This document shows positions 46,914-58,964 of a stretch of DNA of 64,000 nucleotides, in pieces. Every line of letters begins with the position of its first letter. Within the stretch, counting starts at the first letter, position 1. This DNA comes from Brachypodium distachyon. Taxonomy: Eukaryota; Streptophyta; Magnoliopsida; Poales; Poaceae. The position numbers and the translations under genes are program-made. Location: NCBI RefSeq assembly GCF_000005505.3, contig NC_016132.3, positions 58,356,914 through 58,420,913 on the forward strand, in the 5' to 3' direction. The notes beneath the pieces are model-generated. The model did not search any database. It was not told the DNA's origin and was given only the letters and a program-made list of their open reading frames with translations.

Positions 46914-49875
46914 TCACAACAATGGTGAAGGAATTTCCCCTTCCTCTAAATCGTCCCAGATATTAAAAAGGGACCTTATTTCTCCAGATTCATCTTCATC
47001 CATTATTTCAGGATCAAAGTTCAGGAAATCATCAGGATTGAAGTCCCCAAACAGATCTTCGAAAGAATCTTTCATATCCAGATCAAACTCCAGGTTGGAC
47101 ACCTCTGAGGCTAGCCCCTGGGTTTCCTCAGTGTCCACTGGATGAACTTTCATGTTGGATTTCCGCTTTTGAGCTTCAGGTGTCGCATTTGGTGTCAGCT
47201 TGCTTTGCCAACCATATTCTTCCTGAGCATCACCCGGGACTGAAGAATCTGTCCCGCAATCTGTGCTAGGTATAATCGTACCTTTTGCTGGAGCAATATT
47301 GCCAAGGTGTGAAGTCACATGGTCCTTGAGTTCTGTGGCCGGACTTTCTAAGCTTGATGCACCATCAGCTCTTTCCTCCGAGTCCAGCAGATAGACTTTC
47401 GTGCAAGATTTAGTCTTGGGAGCCCCAGAAATTGTATTGGGTGCAATCTTGCTAGGTTGATTAAGTGCCAGACGGCGGATATATGACAGCACTGAAGAAT
47501 CTGCCTTGCTATCTATCTTAGGTTCACTTGTAACCTTCACTGAAGAAAGACTAGAGTTATGTGAAGTTCCACAATCCTTGAGATCTATAACCTGTGTCTC
47601 TGATGTCAACTCGCCTTCCTCTATTTCTTCCTCATGAAACTCAGTGCCTTCTAGAGGAGGGCTATCATTTGTGTTGCCAGGGGGATGTTCATTTCTACTA
47701 ATCTTGTTTACAAACTTCTCAACTTTAAAGTCATAACTATCTGATGGAAGAAAGACGTTAATGGTTGGGTACTCGACAACAAGAATGCCCCTCAGTTGGG
47801 AGTGCAAGGGTTCTTCTATATTGAGTTGACGGTATGGTGACTTTGAATCCTGCAGCAAATTAAAAAATGGTCGATGTTTTAACATACTCCCTCCGTTCCA
47901 TAATTCTTGTCGAAATATTACATGTATCTAGACGCTTTTTAGGAATAGATACATCCATTTTTGGGCAAATTTGAGACAAGAATTATGAAACGGAGGGAGT
48001 AATTTATAGCAAGTGATAATATCATGCAAGGCACATGGTAGCTGGCTAAAATACCTTGGCAGACTTCTGAATGAACAGTTTCAAATCACGCAATTCGGCA
48101 TTGCGATATGGTGTAAGCTGGTCCTTGCAAGGAGTAGGACTCAGATGTTTTTCCAATAACGATAGCAAGCTTGCATGCTCATCTATCCTGGAAAACAAGG
48201 CATAATGAGCATGAAATGAAAATGGGAGATATTGTATATACAAGTGACTGAAAGTAACTATTGCAACATACATATGAATGCTTATCTCTGTTTTCCCAAG
48301 TTAAGTAGAGACAAGCGCAGACCAAAATATGTGATATAAGAAGTTTGAAAATGATAGACACATCATACATCCTAACATGCAGCTATGTCAGTAATTTAAT
48401 ACAGTTCTACATGGATATCTTGACATGTCTGGACAGTGCTAAACTAGCTAAGTATGCAGACTGAAGAAAACATAAGGAAGATTTCCAAAATAATTGATTA
48501 ACGCGAACTTACTCATGGTCAGTTACGACAACATCTGTTGAATTAAACCTCCACTCAAGTGTCCAGTATATGCAGTCCTTTCTGCAAACATATATCGACA
48601 GGTAAAGCAGCATTCATTTGATACAAGGTAAAGAGGGTGGGAAAGAAAGAGTGATACTACTGGTAAGGTTCACTGAAATGTATCTATGATTTTACGATAG
48701 CGAGACTGAGAAGGGTGGGACACTTAGAAATACACAGATTATTAAAAAGAGTGATACGTAGTATTGATTCTCAAGGTATACATGTTGACACTTGGCAGTT
48801 TTGCGGTGACAAACTTGAATGAAAATTTTACCAGTGCAAGTCTAAGAACCTGACCGTGAAATAAGGGAAAGGCCAAATTGACCTGACCGTGGCATAATGT
48901 AAATGCCAAATTGAATCATAATCACTTTCAAACATACGAAATGAACCACGCAACCAATGATTCTAAAGCAAACTTACTGAACTTCCGAGAAGCAATAATT
49001 CTAGAGCTCGTCGATGACAGTGATGTCAATTGGATGACTACCGAATACATAGCTCAAGCAACTAAACCCAAGCAGATAGAAAGCATTTGAGCTGCGTACA
49101 GCATCCATATACTTTTACTGTCTAAAAATTCCAGTTATTAACACAAAATGGACTAGTATTCCAACTAACATCATCATCATATCTGGGTGACAGGATCGGT
49201 CCATGAGCAACATTAACAGAGATGCGAATTGAGACCTCTGGTAGTGGCGCGAACGGTTCTGCTCTCTCCGGGTCATGCCTCTGGGTTGGAAGAAGAGCCG
49301 GACGCCCCTGCGCTGCGCCGCCTTGCGGAGGAAGAAGAGCCACGTGGGCAGCTGGGCTCCCCCGCCGCCTCCGTAGTTGCGGCCGAAGCCACTGATCAGC
49401 CTGTGGGCCGACTCCCTCACCTGGCTCGTCTCCTCCAGCAGGTTGTAATCTGCAACACAGCAAACAGGGCGAGGATAAGCATATCAGCGAGCGATTGAGG
49501 GGGTGTCGATCAGAGGGATGAATCTAAGTAGGAGGACGGAGGGTGGTGACCGGAGAGGAGGCGGTCGTCGTCGAACTGGGAGAGCGGGACGGGGTCGGTG
49601 CGGGGGCGCTTGCCGGAGCAGGCGGTGCGGCGCTTGTGGGACTGGACGCAGGGGAGGCTGCAGGTGAGGCGGGAGCACCCCGGGCACCGGTACTTCCAGG
49701 GCTGCTCCCCGCACTCCTCGCACGGGGAGCCCTTCCCGCCGACGCCGGGCCCGGGGCCGGAGCTGGAGGCGGCGGCGGATTTGGGAGGCGGGTCCTGCGC
49801 TGACGGGTCCCTTCCCTCCTCCATGCTCGAGTCTGCCGCGGGTGGCGCCTCCCTCCCACCTTGCTCCTCCGCCAT
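46914..49875 (-). CDS. BCD1: Box C/D snoRNA protein 1 (BCD1/ZNHIT6-type)
   Basis: BCD1 is a nuclear assembly factor needed for box C/D snoRNP formation, acting with NOP58 and R2TP/RuvBL proteins. Five exons: 49875-49551, 49449-49236, 48581-48513, 48187-48055 and 47849-46914, in phase, 558 aa. The zf-HIT finger spans residues 52-86 (CEECGEQPWKYRCPGC, then TCSLPCVQSHKRRTAC). The conserved BCD1 core follows: LISGFGRNYGGGGG, WLFFLRKAAQRRGVRLFFQP, MTRREQNRSRHYQR, KDCIYWTLEWRF, SLLSLLEKHL and YPTINVFLPSDSYDF. The long acidic C-terminal third looks disordered and is specific to plants or grasses. A Stowaway MITE lies in the last intron. A telo-box (TAGGGTTT on the plus strand, 49927-49934) lies just upstream of the start. 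Confidence 0.92.
47887..47999. mobile_element. Stowaway MITE in a BCD1 intron
   Basis: The ends are CTCCCTCCGTTCCATAATTC and, reverse-complemented from the right, CTCCCTCCGTTTCATAATTC, flanked by TA. An internal pair AATTCTTGTC and GACAAGAATT extends the hairpin. About 113 bp. Confidence 0.85.
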
Positions 49876-51105
49876 GCTCGAGTCTTCCGCGGGTCGAGGA
49901 GCCTGGCGGCCGTGGCCCGAGAATTTTAGGGTTTAGTGAGAACAAGGGTTTAGCTGCGATGCCGTGCGGCCGCTCGGCGGTGACCGTTGCACTGGAAAGG
50001 GCGTTTTATCTTGGATGGAGAGGTTATATACCCATTTCAGTTGGTACCAACTGTGCCTGTTCAAATTTTGAATTTTGAATTCAATAATTTTATTTTACAT
50101 GTCATGGCTACGAGAAATTCACGTTGTCAGACGGAATTCCCGTTTCATAATCCTCCTATCCCAAACTAAACTCTTGTCGTCGTTTTAGTACAAATTTGAA
50201 CTAAAACCACGACATGAATTCAGGATCGGAGAGAGAATATTTTTGTCCGAGTAGATATTTTTCTGATCAACTGTAAGCATTAAGAATTTAGAATTTTTTG
50301 ATCCGCAAACCCTGCCCAGCACTCGTGTCAAATGGAAAGGCCGGACGATAAGGGATAAGTTCCAAATTTAACAAATTTTAGTTAATTACTCCATCCGATC
50401 TTAAATTATTGTCGAAGTATTAAAAGTATCTAGACATTTTTTTAAAGTACATACATCCATATTTGGACAAATTTAGGATCAAAGGAAGTACAACACATTC
50501 CGATGGATCAAAGGGAGTACAACACATTCCGATCGGATTAAGTAGGGAGTACAACACGAACTTTGGACAGATTTGTAACTGCAGTCTCATTCTGATTCAC
50601 AAATTTCTCTTTCCACATTCCAAACCTACCAACCTCTAAACAGATTTGTACTCCGTAATTGCATTTCCATTCTGATTCACAAATTACACTCTAACGCACG
50701 ACTAACAAGGCTCTTTACTGCTGGACCTTCGAAAGAAAACCCAATTTTCACGGACAACATACCTCAAACGACATGGGCACACACGTCATGCGAAAATGAA
50801 GGTTGTTACGATCAAAGAGCCCAGAGAGAAATTCTCACACCAATGGAGAAAAACGATTAAGTAACAATCTGTCAGATTTCAGATTCTCAGCGTACCAACA
50901 GCTGACATAATTTCATTTAAAGGAGTTCAGTCTACCAAACAAAACCATAAACCATGTCTTAATAACCTTGGCTACAATTCGATAAACAAAATCTCGTTGT
51001 CCGCAGAATTCAAACATCAACAGAGAAGACAAGACACCTCTTGCGCATTGGATCTGGAAAGCTATTAGGTAAAACAGCGCTCCCGCTAGCTGATGTATCC
51101 CTTGT
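49876..51105. other. BCD1 promoter and eS10 3' region with MITE debris
   Basis: No gene is supported. A telo-box lies near 49927. Stowaway-like elements occur at about 50150-50241 and 50388-50490. Right after the latter there is a short tandem repeat of about 29 bp (AGTACAACACATTCCGAT, 50478-50560) that seems to derive from the MITE end. Confidence 0.5.
50150..50490. mobile_element. Two degenerate Stowaway-like MITEs
   Basis: One spans about 50150-50241 (CTCTTGTCGTCGTTTTAGTA with complementary AAAACCACGACATGAATTC). The other spans about 50388-50490 (CTCCATCCGATCTTAAATTA with complementary AAATTTAGGATCAAAGGAAG). Both are diverged. Confidence 0.6.
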
Positions 51106-53188
51106 TCACTCCATGGACGATGCACCAGCACCGAAAGTGCCACCGCCACCTCCACGGCCAAAGGCAGGTCGGCTACCACCCTGATCAACAAAAACAAATA
51201 AAGACAAATTAGTTCCAAGAAAGATTATGAACAATTGACTGCTTTGAGTAGATGCGCAAAAAGGACATATTTTACATAACAGGAAGACAGAACTGAACAT
51301 TACAAGCAATAGTCCAGAAAATATTAAACTGCAAAATCTTCGAATTACATCTAAACGTGCAAATCATGCAATACAGCATGGCAGTTCAATATGAGGTTGG
51401 AACTATTTTACAGAACAGCATAATGTACTTGTGTGAAAATTGGAAGTTAGCCTAACTGTTGAAATGCTTCGCATTAAAAACCTAATGCTATCTTGAATAG
51501 AGTCCGCAAGAAAATTGCAGGCACCAACAGAACAAGATCGACACAAATCAACAGTAAAGAATCATACAAAATGTAAGAACAATAATTGGAGCTCTTACCC
51601 TGAAAGATGGCTGGAACTCAGCAGGAGCTCCACCCTTCTCACCAGCGAAATCACCTGGAGCACCACGAGGGCCTCCCCTGTAACCATCCCTATCACCGAA
51701 CCTTGGCCTGTCACCCTCAAAACGAGGTGGGCCCCTGCCAAATTATAGTCAAAAGTTAGAGATGATACCAGTGTAATCTTTGGGGCCACCTGACCTACAT
51801 GATAATATGATTGAAACAGAAACTGACACATTGGATGTCATTCAACAATTGCTTCTCAGCCTCCTCGTACTATCTTGACTTGCCAAATGTAATTAGTTAA
51901 TGTTTTATCTACACAGCATTCTACAGCTGAAATGGGCAGTGGAATGGTACAACGAACAGATACATAAAGAACACAAAAATGAATTCCCAAGCTTGGATCT
52001 CGGATCTCAAACAAAAATCAAAAGTCCATCACAGGATGGACAAAAAGGTTGTGGCCGAGGTTTAATATAGGCCATAGCAAGTATGTAGGTTGAGATTTGC
52101 AATAAAAAAACTGTATGAAATAATTTAATTTTGGCTAGTAGAATGCTGGAGTAGAACTAACACAATCCCACTGCAAATTAAGTCAACAGAACTCACAATT
52201 CCAGAGACTACTCGAAAACTATTACAATGATAACTAAATAAATAGCTAGATGAAGAGGTGAATTCTCACAGCAAGAGACAACAAAGCATAGTAGAAATTA
52301 GCACAAAGAGCAGACATCTCACCTGGGGCGGTCACCCGGCGGTCCAGAGCCGAATGGGCGAGACGGCGGCTTGGCAGACTTCTTCAGGGTGTTGGGCACA
52401 ATCTCTGACGGCAGGTTGAGGAAGGTACGCAGGAACTCAATGCCATCATTGGTCAGGTACCAGTAGTAGTGCTGCCACGAGAAGGTCTCCCTGACATACT
52501 CCTTGGACTTGAAGCTCTGCATGAGCTTGATGACCTCCAAGTTGGAGGCATCGACCTGCGGGTGCTTGGCCAGGTTGTAGTCCTTCTTCGCATACAAGAC
52601 TCCCTCTGCTCAAACAAGCCCATTCAAAGAATTTCAGTACAAGCCTTCGGCCCATCATAAGGAATTGCAGCATTCTTTGGGCATATACAATTTCTACTAC
52701 TTCGCATGCTACAGAATTTTCAGGTCATGGTATCCAACTGTGTATGTTGGAATTGGTAGAACACAGATAAAAAAATGCTCAAAACGAATGACCGTGTCGT
52801 TCAACGAATACCCTATATAGCACAACCGCATCGGCGCAAGCAATATACTTAGTACCGTTCTGTCGCATGAAATTGGACGAAGCAAACCTAAAATCTACAC
52901 GAAACAGAACCTAAAACACTACACTAAATCAAACATATCGGGGCAGTAAACAGTAACGAGACATTAGCATCCGGAGAGTGAGCACGAATCTATCAGCAAG
53001 CGGGAGGAGAGAATACAAAGGAGGGGCTCAGACAGTTACCTTGGAAGAGGTACTTGCAGATCTCCCTGCGGTTCTTCTTGGAGATGATCTGCGTGGAGAG
53101 AGAGGTAGACGAATTGAACGATTAGGGGTGGACCGGAGATGATAATCTGCATATGTGCAGAAAGATTTGACTCGGGGGAGCTCACCAT
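51106..53188 (-). CDS. RPS10: 40S ribosomal protein eS10
   Basis: A structural protein of the small ribosomal subunit, at the beak near the mRNA entry side. Five exons: 53188-53186 (ATG only), 53088-53040, 52605-52323, 51734-51599 and 51180-51106, in phase, 181 aa. The N-terminus (M)[19 protein letters not shown], then [33 protein letters not shown] and [16 protein letters not shown], is the S10 plectin domain. The C-terminal half is the usual Arg/Gly/Pro-rich tail ([28 protein letters not shown]) ending ASSME. The start codon is alone in its exon, followed directly by the donor GTGAGC. The upstream region carries telo-box, TATA and site II motifs. Confidence 0.96.
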
Positions 53189-53277
53189 GGTGAAAGGCCG
53201 GAAGCGGGGACGGTCGACGACGGCGGCGGCGGCGCGGAGAGGGCACGCGAGGGAGGCAGCGAGCGAGCGAGAGGGAG

Positions 53278-53409
53278 AAACCCTACCCGCTTGGTGGGTT
53301 TGTATATATAGGGGCATCATCTGGGCCTCGGGGATGGGCTAATTGATACTGGCCCCGGTGATGGGCTAATTGATACTGGCCCCGGTGATGGGCTAACTGA
53401 TACTGGGCC
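53278..53409 (-). promoter_or_regulatory. eS10 promoter: telo-box, TATA box, repeated site II elements
   Basis: Going upstream from the eS10 ATG there is a telo-box (AAACCCTA, 53278-53285), a TATA-like TATATATA (53303-53310) and five TGGGCC/T site II motifs (53322, 53335, 53362, 53389 and 53404). Three of the site II motifs are carried by a 27-bp tandem repeat, 53333-53409 (GATGGGCTAATTGATACTGG then CCCCGGT). Telo-box plus site II is the known promoter signature of plant ribosomal-protein genes. Confidence 0.7.
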
Positions 53410-54415
53410 TCTTGTTTTTTGCGCTTCTCGCCTAGTTTCGTCTGCCGTCCCCTTTTTCCCTTTTCGGTTCATTTTTTATTTCTTTTATTTTTTTGCATTT
53501 TCTCACCCGGCAAGACAACTCAATGTCTCAATGCATCAATACCGCTTCATCAGATCCCTCCAGCGATAAGTAACAGCAATATCTTGGCTGCAAGTCGTAG
53601 CGATATTTTACAGAAGAATTTGCAAGTGGAAGTCGGAGCAAATCGTCGACAGGCGACAGCCAAGCTGCCTTGGTAGGAATTAAACATCAACCTAAATCAA
53701 ATCTGTTTAGTCAGATGAGACACAAGCTTTCCTGTACGGTAGCAAATGCAAGAGACAGGGATAAACAATTTTAAGAAACTCTACTAGCCGTCTGACCAAT
53801 TGCCAAAAGTGTTCCTCCTTTCACTTTTAGCTGCACAACAAATAAAAACAATCGCAGCAGCTGTAATACATGATTGCAGAAGCTAAAGCACTAGCTAAAT
53901 TCAGGGGATTTGGGCTTCGTCGGTCCCTGTCCGTCGTGCGATTTGGGCTTCGGCCTGGGCCCAGCCCAATTGGGGGATCGGTCTGTCCGGCCTACCGAAC
54001 CACAAGTCCGGAAAAAAAAATCGCTTCGTCCGTCCCTGACGCGCGCGAGATGCTAAGTCCGACCTAAAATCCGCACACGCGCCGCCAAATCCGTTGCTGC
54101 ACTGCCTCCCCACGCCTCCGATGGCCCCACGAGCCTCCGGATCGGTAATGTTTTTTTCCTTCCTACAATTAGCAAGAAATTTTCATGATCTTTTTGTTAC
54201 TGTAAAACGTTTATGTTTAAAAGTGAGTGGCGACGTACGAACACCGTACGAATGAACTCTAAACTCTCTAATCGTGGCAGAGTGGCAGTGGCAGCGATTG
54301 AGATCATTCCCTTCGTTTTTTTACAGTACAATTTTAGTCATGCAGTAGCTCAAAACACCGGCCTTGTCAAACGTGATCGCAGGTCTGCTAGTGACACGTC
54401 CGCCGGCCGGAGGAT
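53410..54415. other. Interval without a supported gene
   Basis: Non-coding sequence. Near 54121 a short GC-rich ATG frame (MAPRASGS, then GTAATG) could be a stray first exon, but no partner exon is seen. Confidence 0.4.
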
Positions 54416-55670
54416 TCACGTGGCGCCGAGAGCACCGTTCCCGATGCAGTACCCCACCGACGCGATCCCCTCCTCCTTCAAGCCACCACCGTCTTCTTCT
54501 TCTTCCCCGCGCCGCCGTGCTCCGGACCTCCGGTATCCCGAGTAATACACGGCGTCCCTCCGCATGTCCCCGCCCACCTCCGCCGCCCGCGAGCACGCCG
54601 GCCCCACGAACAGCGCGTGATCGCCGCCCAGCCCCTTCGCCTCCGCCCACCCGCATCCGCCGTTGCCGTCGCCGGTGGTGTCGAGCTCGAACACCTTGAA
54701 GAAGGGCTCGCCGTGCCGCCCGGGCGCCCACCTCGCCAGGGCCGCCACCGCCGGCTTCCCCCGCAGGCTGACCAAGTACCTGGCGGGCGTGGTAGGGGGT
54801 CCTCCGCTTTTCGTCGTCGTCGTCGTCTTCCTCCGCGCCGGTGTCCAACTCCTCCCCCACCTGCCGCGCCGGCGCCACGCGGAGGAGCCCGTCTCCGTCT
54901 CCCTTCGCGGCGCCGACGGAGACGGAGATCTTGAATAGCTTGAGGAGCCTCTTCTTGCCGCAGAGCGCGTAGAGGTCTCCTCCTCCGTTGCAGAAGGCGA
55001 TGTCGGAGATGATGGATTTCTCCTTCTCCATGACATTGCCGTCGGAGCAGCAGACTCGGTGCCTGGTCCAACCGCCGCCGCCTTCTCCATGGACAACCTC
55101 TTCTCCGGCGACGGCGACGACACCCTGCGCAGTGCGACGCTCAGCCTGTCGCCGGTGATGGCGGCGAGGACGAAGCCGCTGATGCTGGATGTCGTAGGGG
55201 CGTCGGAGAAGACGACCTTGCAGACCCCGAACTCCAGCGGCACCTGCAATAAGAGGCCGCTGGCGTCACCGCCGGGGGTGGAGGAGAAGGGGTTGATGAC
55301 GGAGAGCACGCCGAGCCAGCCGCCCTCGTGGGCGCCGACGACGCGGCCGCAGGGGATCGGGAGGTCGAACAGCCCGCCGCCGTCCTCGGGGCTGTACACG
55401 CATTTCCTGCCCGGGTAGTCGGCGCCGGGGACGACGAAGCCGCCGCCGCGGATCTGGCGATCGGAGTCGGAGGGGTGGAGGATCAGCAGCAGCGGCACGG
55501 CGGGCTCGGCCGGGTCCCGCGGCGGCGAGCCGCACGCGGTCCCGCAGGGAGACCAGAAGGCGGACGGCCGCGAGGATTTCGTCGGGGAGCTTGGACCAGT
55601 CCGGCGGTAATGGCGATGGCGGCGCGCTGATCTAGTTCGTGGTGGGGCCATCGGCGGCGGTGGACGACAT
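54416..55670 (-). pseudogene. Broken F-box/DUF295 (KIB1-4 beta-propeller) gene
   Basis: Pieces of one protein lie in different minus-strand frames. From the ATG at 55670 (MSSTAADGPTTN) a TAG at 55634-55632 follows at once. The same frame then gives an F-box (DWSKLPDEILAAVRLLVSLR). The frame changes before RGGGFVVPGADYPGRKCVYS, PEDGGGLFDLPIPCGRVVGA and HEGGWLGVLSVINPFS, which are DUF295-like. It changes again for IISDIAFCNGGGDLYALCGK, and back for YLVSLRGKPAVAALARWAPG, FKVFELDTT and DHALFVGPACS. That is one stop and at least three shifts. Intact grass relatives are F-box subunits of SCF ligases, a family that expands and dies quickly. Confidence 0.75.
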
Positions 55671-55679
55671 GAGATCTCG

Positions 55680-56050
55680 ATCGATTCTGTTTATACGTGT
55701 GGCCTTTTGAGTCGTCTTTAGCTGTGTATATATGGATCTCTGTATTATTGCATATTTGCATGCATGCATCGCGATATATATGGAATTAAACGAAGAAAGT
55801 ATAGAAACCTGGATTCTTTACGACCCATGCATGATGGATAGCTCGTGTTTAACTTTCAGATTAGAAACCTGCCGTAGTTTTTCGAGTAATGTTCATATTC
55901 ACAAACAGATCGAACGGCCACAGCTGCGAGATTTTTTTTTGTTCTTTCAAACGTGGAGCACACAACAGCCAGGTAGAATGGGTAACATTGTAGTGCTACA
56001 TTTATTCCTGCACAACTTACAGGAAGCAGGTACATGTAAACTACTGTATA
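55680..56050. other. Short interval, SYP61 3' region
   Basis: AT-rich sequence with no gene. It lies 5' of the broken F-box gene and 3' of SYP61. Confidence 0.4.
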
Positions 56051-56054
56051 TATG

Positions 56055-58622
56055 CTATGTCAAGAACACTAGAACGAAAAGGATGATGAGCAGAATAACT
56101 AGGAACAGGATCAGCATGATCTGCCCCTTGATGCCCGCCTTCTTCATCACCACCGCCACTTTTTTCTGCGCCAAGAAACACGAGAAAATCGGTTTCAGAG
56201 AGATCAAAGTACGCATAAAGAATGCTTGTTAACTGGAAAGGATGCAGAATTTAGTTTCAGAAACACTTGGATGCACATTTGGAAGGAACATAAGTGCAAA
56301 TATAAATTAATGATCATCCAAGGCGGTGAAATAACCTGCACAAAGTCAAGTCTGTTTGACGTAGTTTCCATCTCCAGGCTTAGGTCGTTCAGGATCCTTT
56401 CCTGTAAAAACAGTAATAGTAAGGTTACTTCGACTGCCACATACACCTTTTGTGATGCTACTACGTACACTTCCAGCAGAACTGAAAGTTCAAACACCTA
56501 CCTGTCCAGACAGTTCTTCATGTATTGTTAGCCCTACACCTCCGATCCTCTGAACACTTGCACTGAGCTCATCAAGCTCATCATCCTGCTGCCTGAAGGG
56601 AATTCCGTACAAGAATCAAAGTGATGCATTAATCGCAGACTATATGAACTTGGAGTAACTTTCTATCGCAACTGAAGATGATTCAGTTGATTAAAAGGTA
56701 TTAGCCAAGGAGCAGCAACAAAGAAATCAAATAATAAACACAATAATTATGTGCTACTTAGGGTGTGTCAGGAAAAAAAATCCTTACTAGAAACACTGGC
56801 GTTCAACACAGGTGTCACAAATATATGATGAAAATCTTGAGTTAGTTATCATACTCCTCATGTTGAAAACGTACCATGTTTCTTTTTTAGAAGAAAAAAA
56901 AAGGAACATGTTTCTAACCAGCATATTTTGCAAAGCGCATCTGATTCTCAAGTAAGGGTAAGCAAACTCACCTCATAAGTAGAAGCTGTCTATCTGATTC
57001 TGAAGCAATATAGTCATCATTGTCCTGGGAAGAATAGTGGTTTCTGCTTGTGCCCATTAGGTCCTGATGTCTCGCCATTGCTGAGTTGTTCTTCCCCTTT
57101 TCAACAGCTCTCCTGACAGCACCAACCTATATGTGTTTGTCAATATATTGGAACTCTGAATAAGTAAACTTCACATTGCCAATCATTCAGTTCAAAGCAT
57201 AGAAACATAAACATCAGCTCAGATAAAGAGCACCACATCTTCCCTAAAAAAGAGACGCGCTTCATTTGTAATCCAATTCAGTTGATATGGGGGGGGGGGG
57301 GGGGGGGCAAGTATAGTGTTGAACATCAAGGAATACCTGACTACGAGCAGAACCAGTCCAGTTGCGTCGTCTAGAGAGCTCAACTTCATCGAGTCCATAG
57401 TATGCTGGATCCCTTGATGCAACTGAGATGGTCTTTTCCAACTCATCCACCTTTCAACATAAACAAAAAGCCAGTCAGGCCAGAGAAAGCACACATCTCC
57501 AGTGAAAAGTTTAAACTCGATATATTAGATGCATAACCTGACAAGATCAAAAAAGTTTCAACAACAACAATTACCAATGGCATCGTTATGCTGTGATGTC
57601 ATACACTCATACCTGCCACTCAATGCTTTCACAACTGGTGAGAAGCTCTTTTGTCAGATGAACATATTCTCCAGTGTTTGAAGCAATTTGCTCCCACCGT
57701 TGGAAAGTAGTCTGCAGTTTACCAATCTGCGAAAGGAAGAACTTTACCCTCAGGACCAAAAGAAGAACATAGAATGATTGTTTCTGAAGCTATGCGAGAG
57801 GTAAGCAACATCAGTAGAAAGGAGCTTCATCTTCAGGACAACAGAACATGGTAGATAAATGGATGACAACACATATGTTTCTGAAACTATAAGAGAGAGT
57901 TAGCAACAAATGTACTGTAATGACTCATCTTGTACACTCTGCAGTCTAAGAGTCCTTAGGTTGAGTACCAATCACAGATGTGTATCGGGCATTCAGGAAG
58001 TATGCTTAACTGCACATACAAGTGTCCCCATAGTACAAAAGTTTTAAACAAACTAGCAACTAATCACTTCAAAAACCTTTCTTCTTGCGTCCCATGACAC
58101 AAAAATTGTTCACCAAGTAACATCAGATTGTTCTTACATAAAGAATCTTCGTCGCATACCCCCCGTGCTGCAAACCCATCAAGTACGATGCTCAACATTT
58201 AAATTGGATATACACTTGCTCGACTTCATGACAAAAACAGAGCCCCAATGAAGCTTCGTTCCAACCAGGATCATAAACCCTTTCTTCTATACATTTGATG
58301 GTGCCCTCAGTCATGCTATACAGTACGAAATAACCCCTTGGAATACAAACTACATAACCAATCCTTAGCATGCCAGCCAAGCAGCAGCAAGATCTAGCCG
58401 ATGGGCATAGCTATCAAACACAGCAAGAACCAAACGCGGTAAAAAAAAATTCAGTATTGATCGATCTATGCAGCATACATACGTACAAACAGGACGACGG
58501 AAGGTTTGCACTAACTGGACGATGAAGAAGGAGAGGAGTGATAAGGAGCAGAGGAGGGCGAGGGTTACCGAGCCCTGGATCTCCTCCCGGACGATGTAGA
58601 ACGGATCCTGCGCGGAGCTCAT
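56055..58622 (-). CDS. SYP61: Syntaxin-61, Qc-SNARE of the trans-Golgi network
   Basis: SYP61 is a Qc-SNARE that, with SYP41, VTI12 and others, drives fusion at the trans-Golgi network/early endosome and secretion to the plasma membrane. Seven exons: 58622-58569, 57726-57613, 57450-57337, 57126-56972, 56592-56502, 56401-56336 and 56165-56055, in phase, 234 aa. The N-terminal syntaxin-6 domain reads MSSAQDPFYIVREEIQGS, TTFQRWEQIASNTGEYVHLT and SCESIEWQVDELEKTISVA. The SNARE helix (RQQDDELDELSASVQRIGGV, GLTIHEELSGQERILNDLS) has Q176 at the expected zero layer. The tail anchor is IKGQIMLILFLVILLIILFV. It shares a 342-bp divergent intergenic region with thioredoxin y. Confidence 0.95.
57291..57307. 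repeat. Poly-G run in a SYP61 intron
   Basis: A run of about 17 G lies just downstream of SYP61 exon 3 on the gene strand, after the donor site. Homopolymers like this are prone to length error and variation. Confidence 0.8.
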
Positions 58623-58964
58623 GCTTGGATCCGTGGAGGAGGGGGTTCTGCGGATTGGGGAAGGCAGGAATTCGATTCCCCCGCAAGAACCCTAGAATTT
58701 GGGCGAGGGATTTTGTTGGCTGTGTCCGGTGCGGAGATCCATGCTGGTATTGCTCCTCCGGTTCGGTTTGGTCGGGGACTGCTGCTGTTGGTGTTGGAGC
58801 TCCGGACCGTAGACCAGGTCCACAAAGACCCAGAACGGTCGCGTAGACCCGGTGCACCGCTGAAGATGAAATGGACGCTCAAAGCAGGATAAGAGAGAAG
58901 AGGGAGGTAATCCACAGCACGCGCCGGCCAAAACCCTAGCGCGCGCGGAAGGAGCTCAAGCCCC
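58623..58964. promoter_or_regulatory. 342-bp divergent promoter of SYP61 and thioredoxin y
   Basis: The two start codons face away from each other with 342 bp between them, so both 5' UTRs and core promoters must fit here. Telo-box-like AACCCTA occurs near each end (AAACCCTA at 58931-58938 on the thioredoxin side, GAACCCTAG near 58687 on the SYP61 side). Confidence 0.6.

Noticed and set aside
51720..51735. Possible frameshift at an A-run in eS10 exon 4
   Set aside because: A recount gives four A and a splice acceptor at 51734/51735. The frame then continues as [12 protein letters not shown], so no shift is needed.
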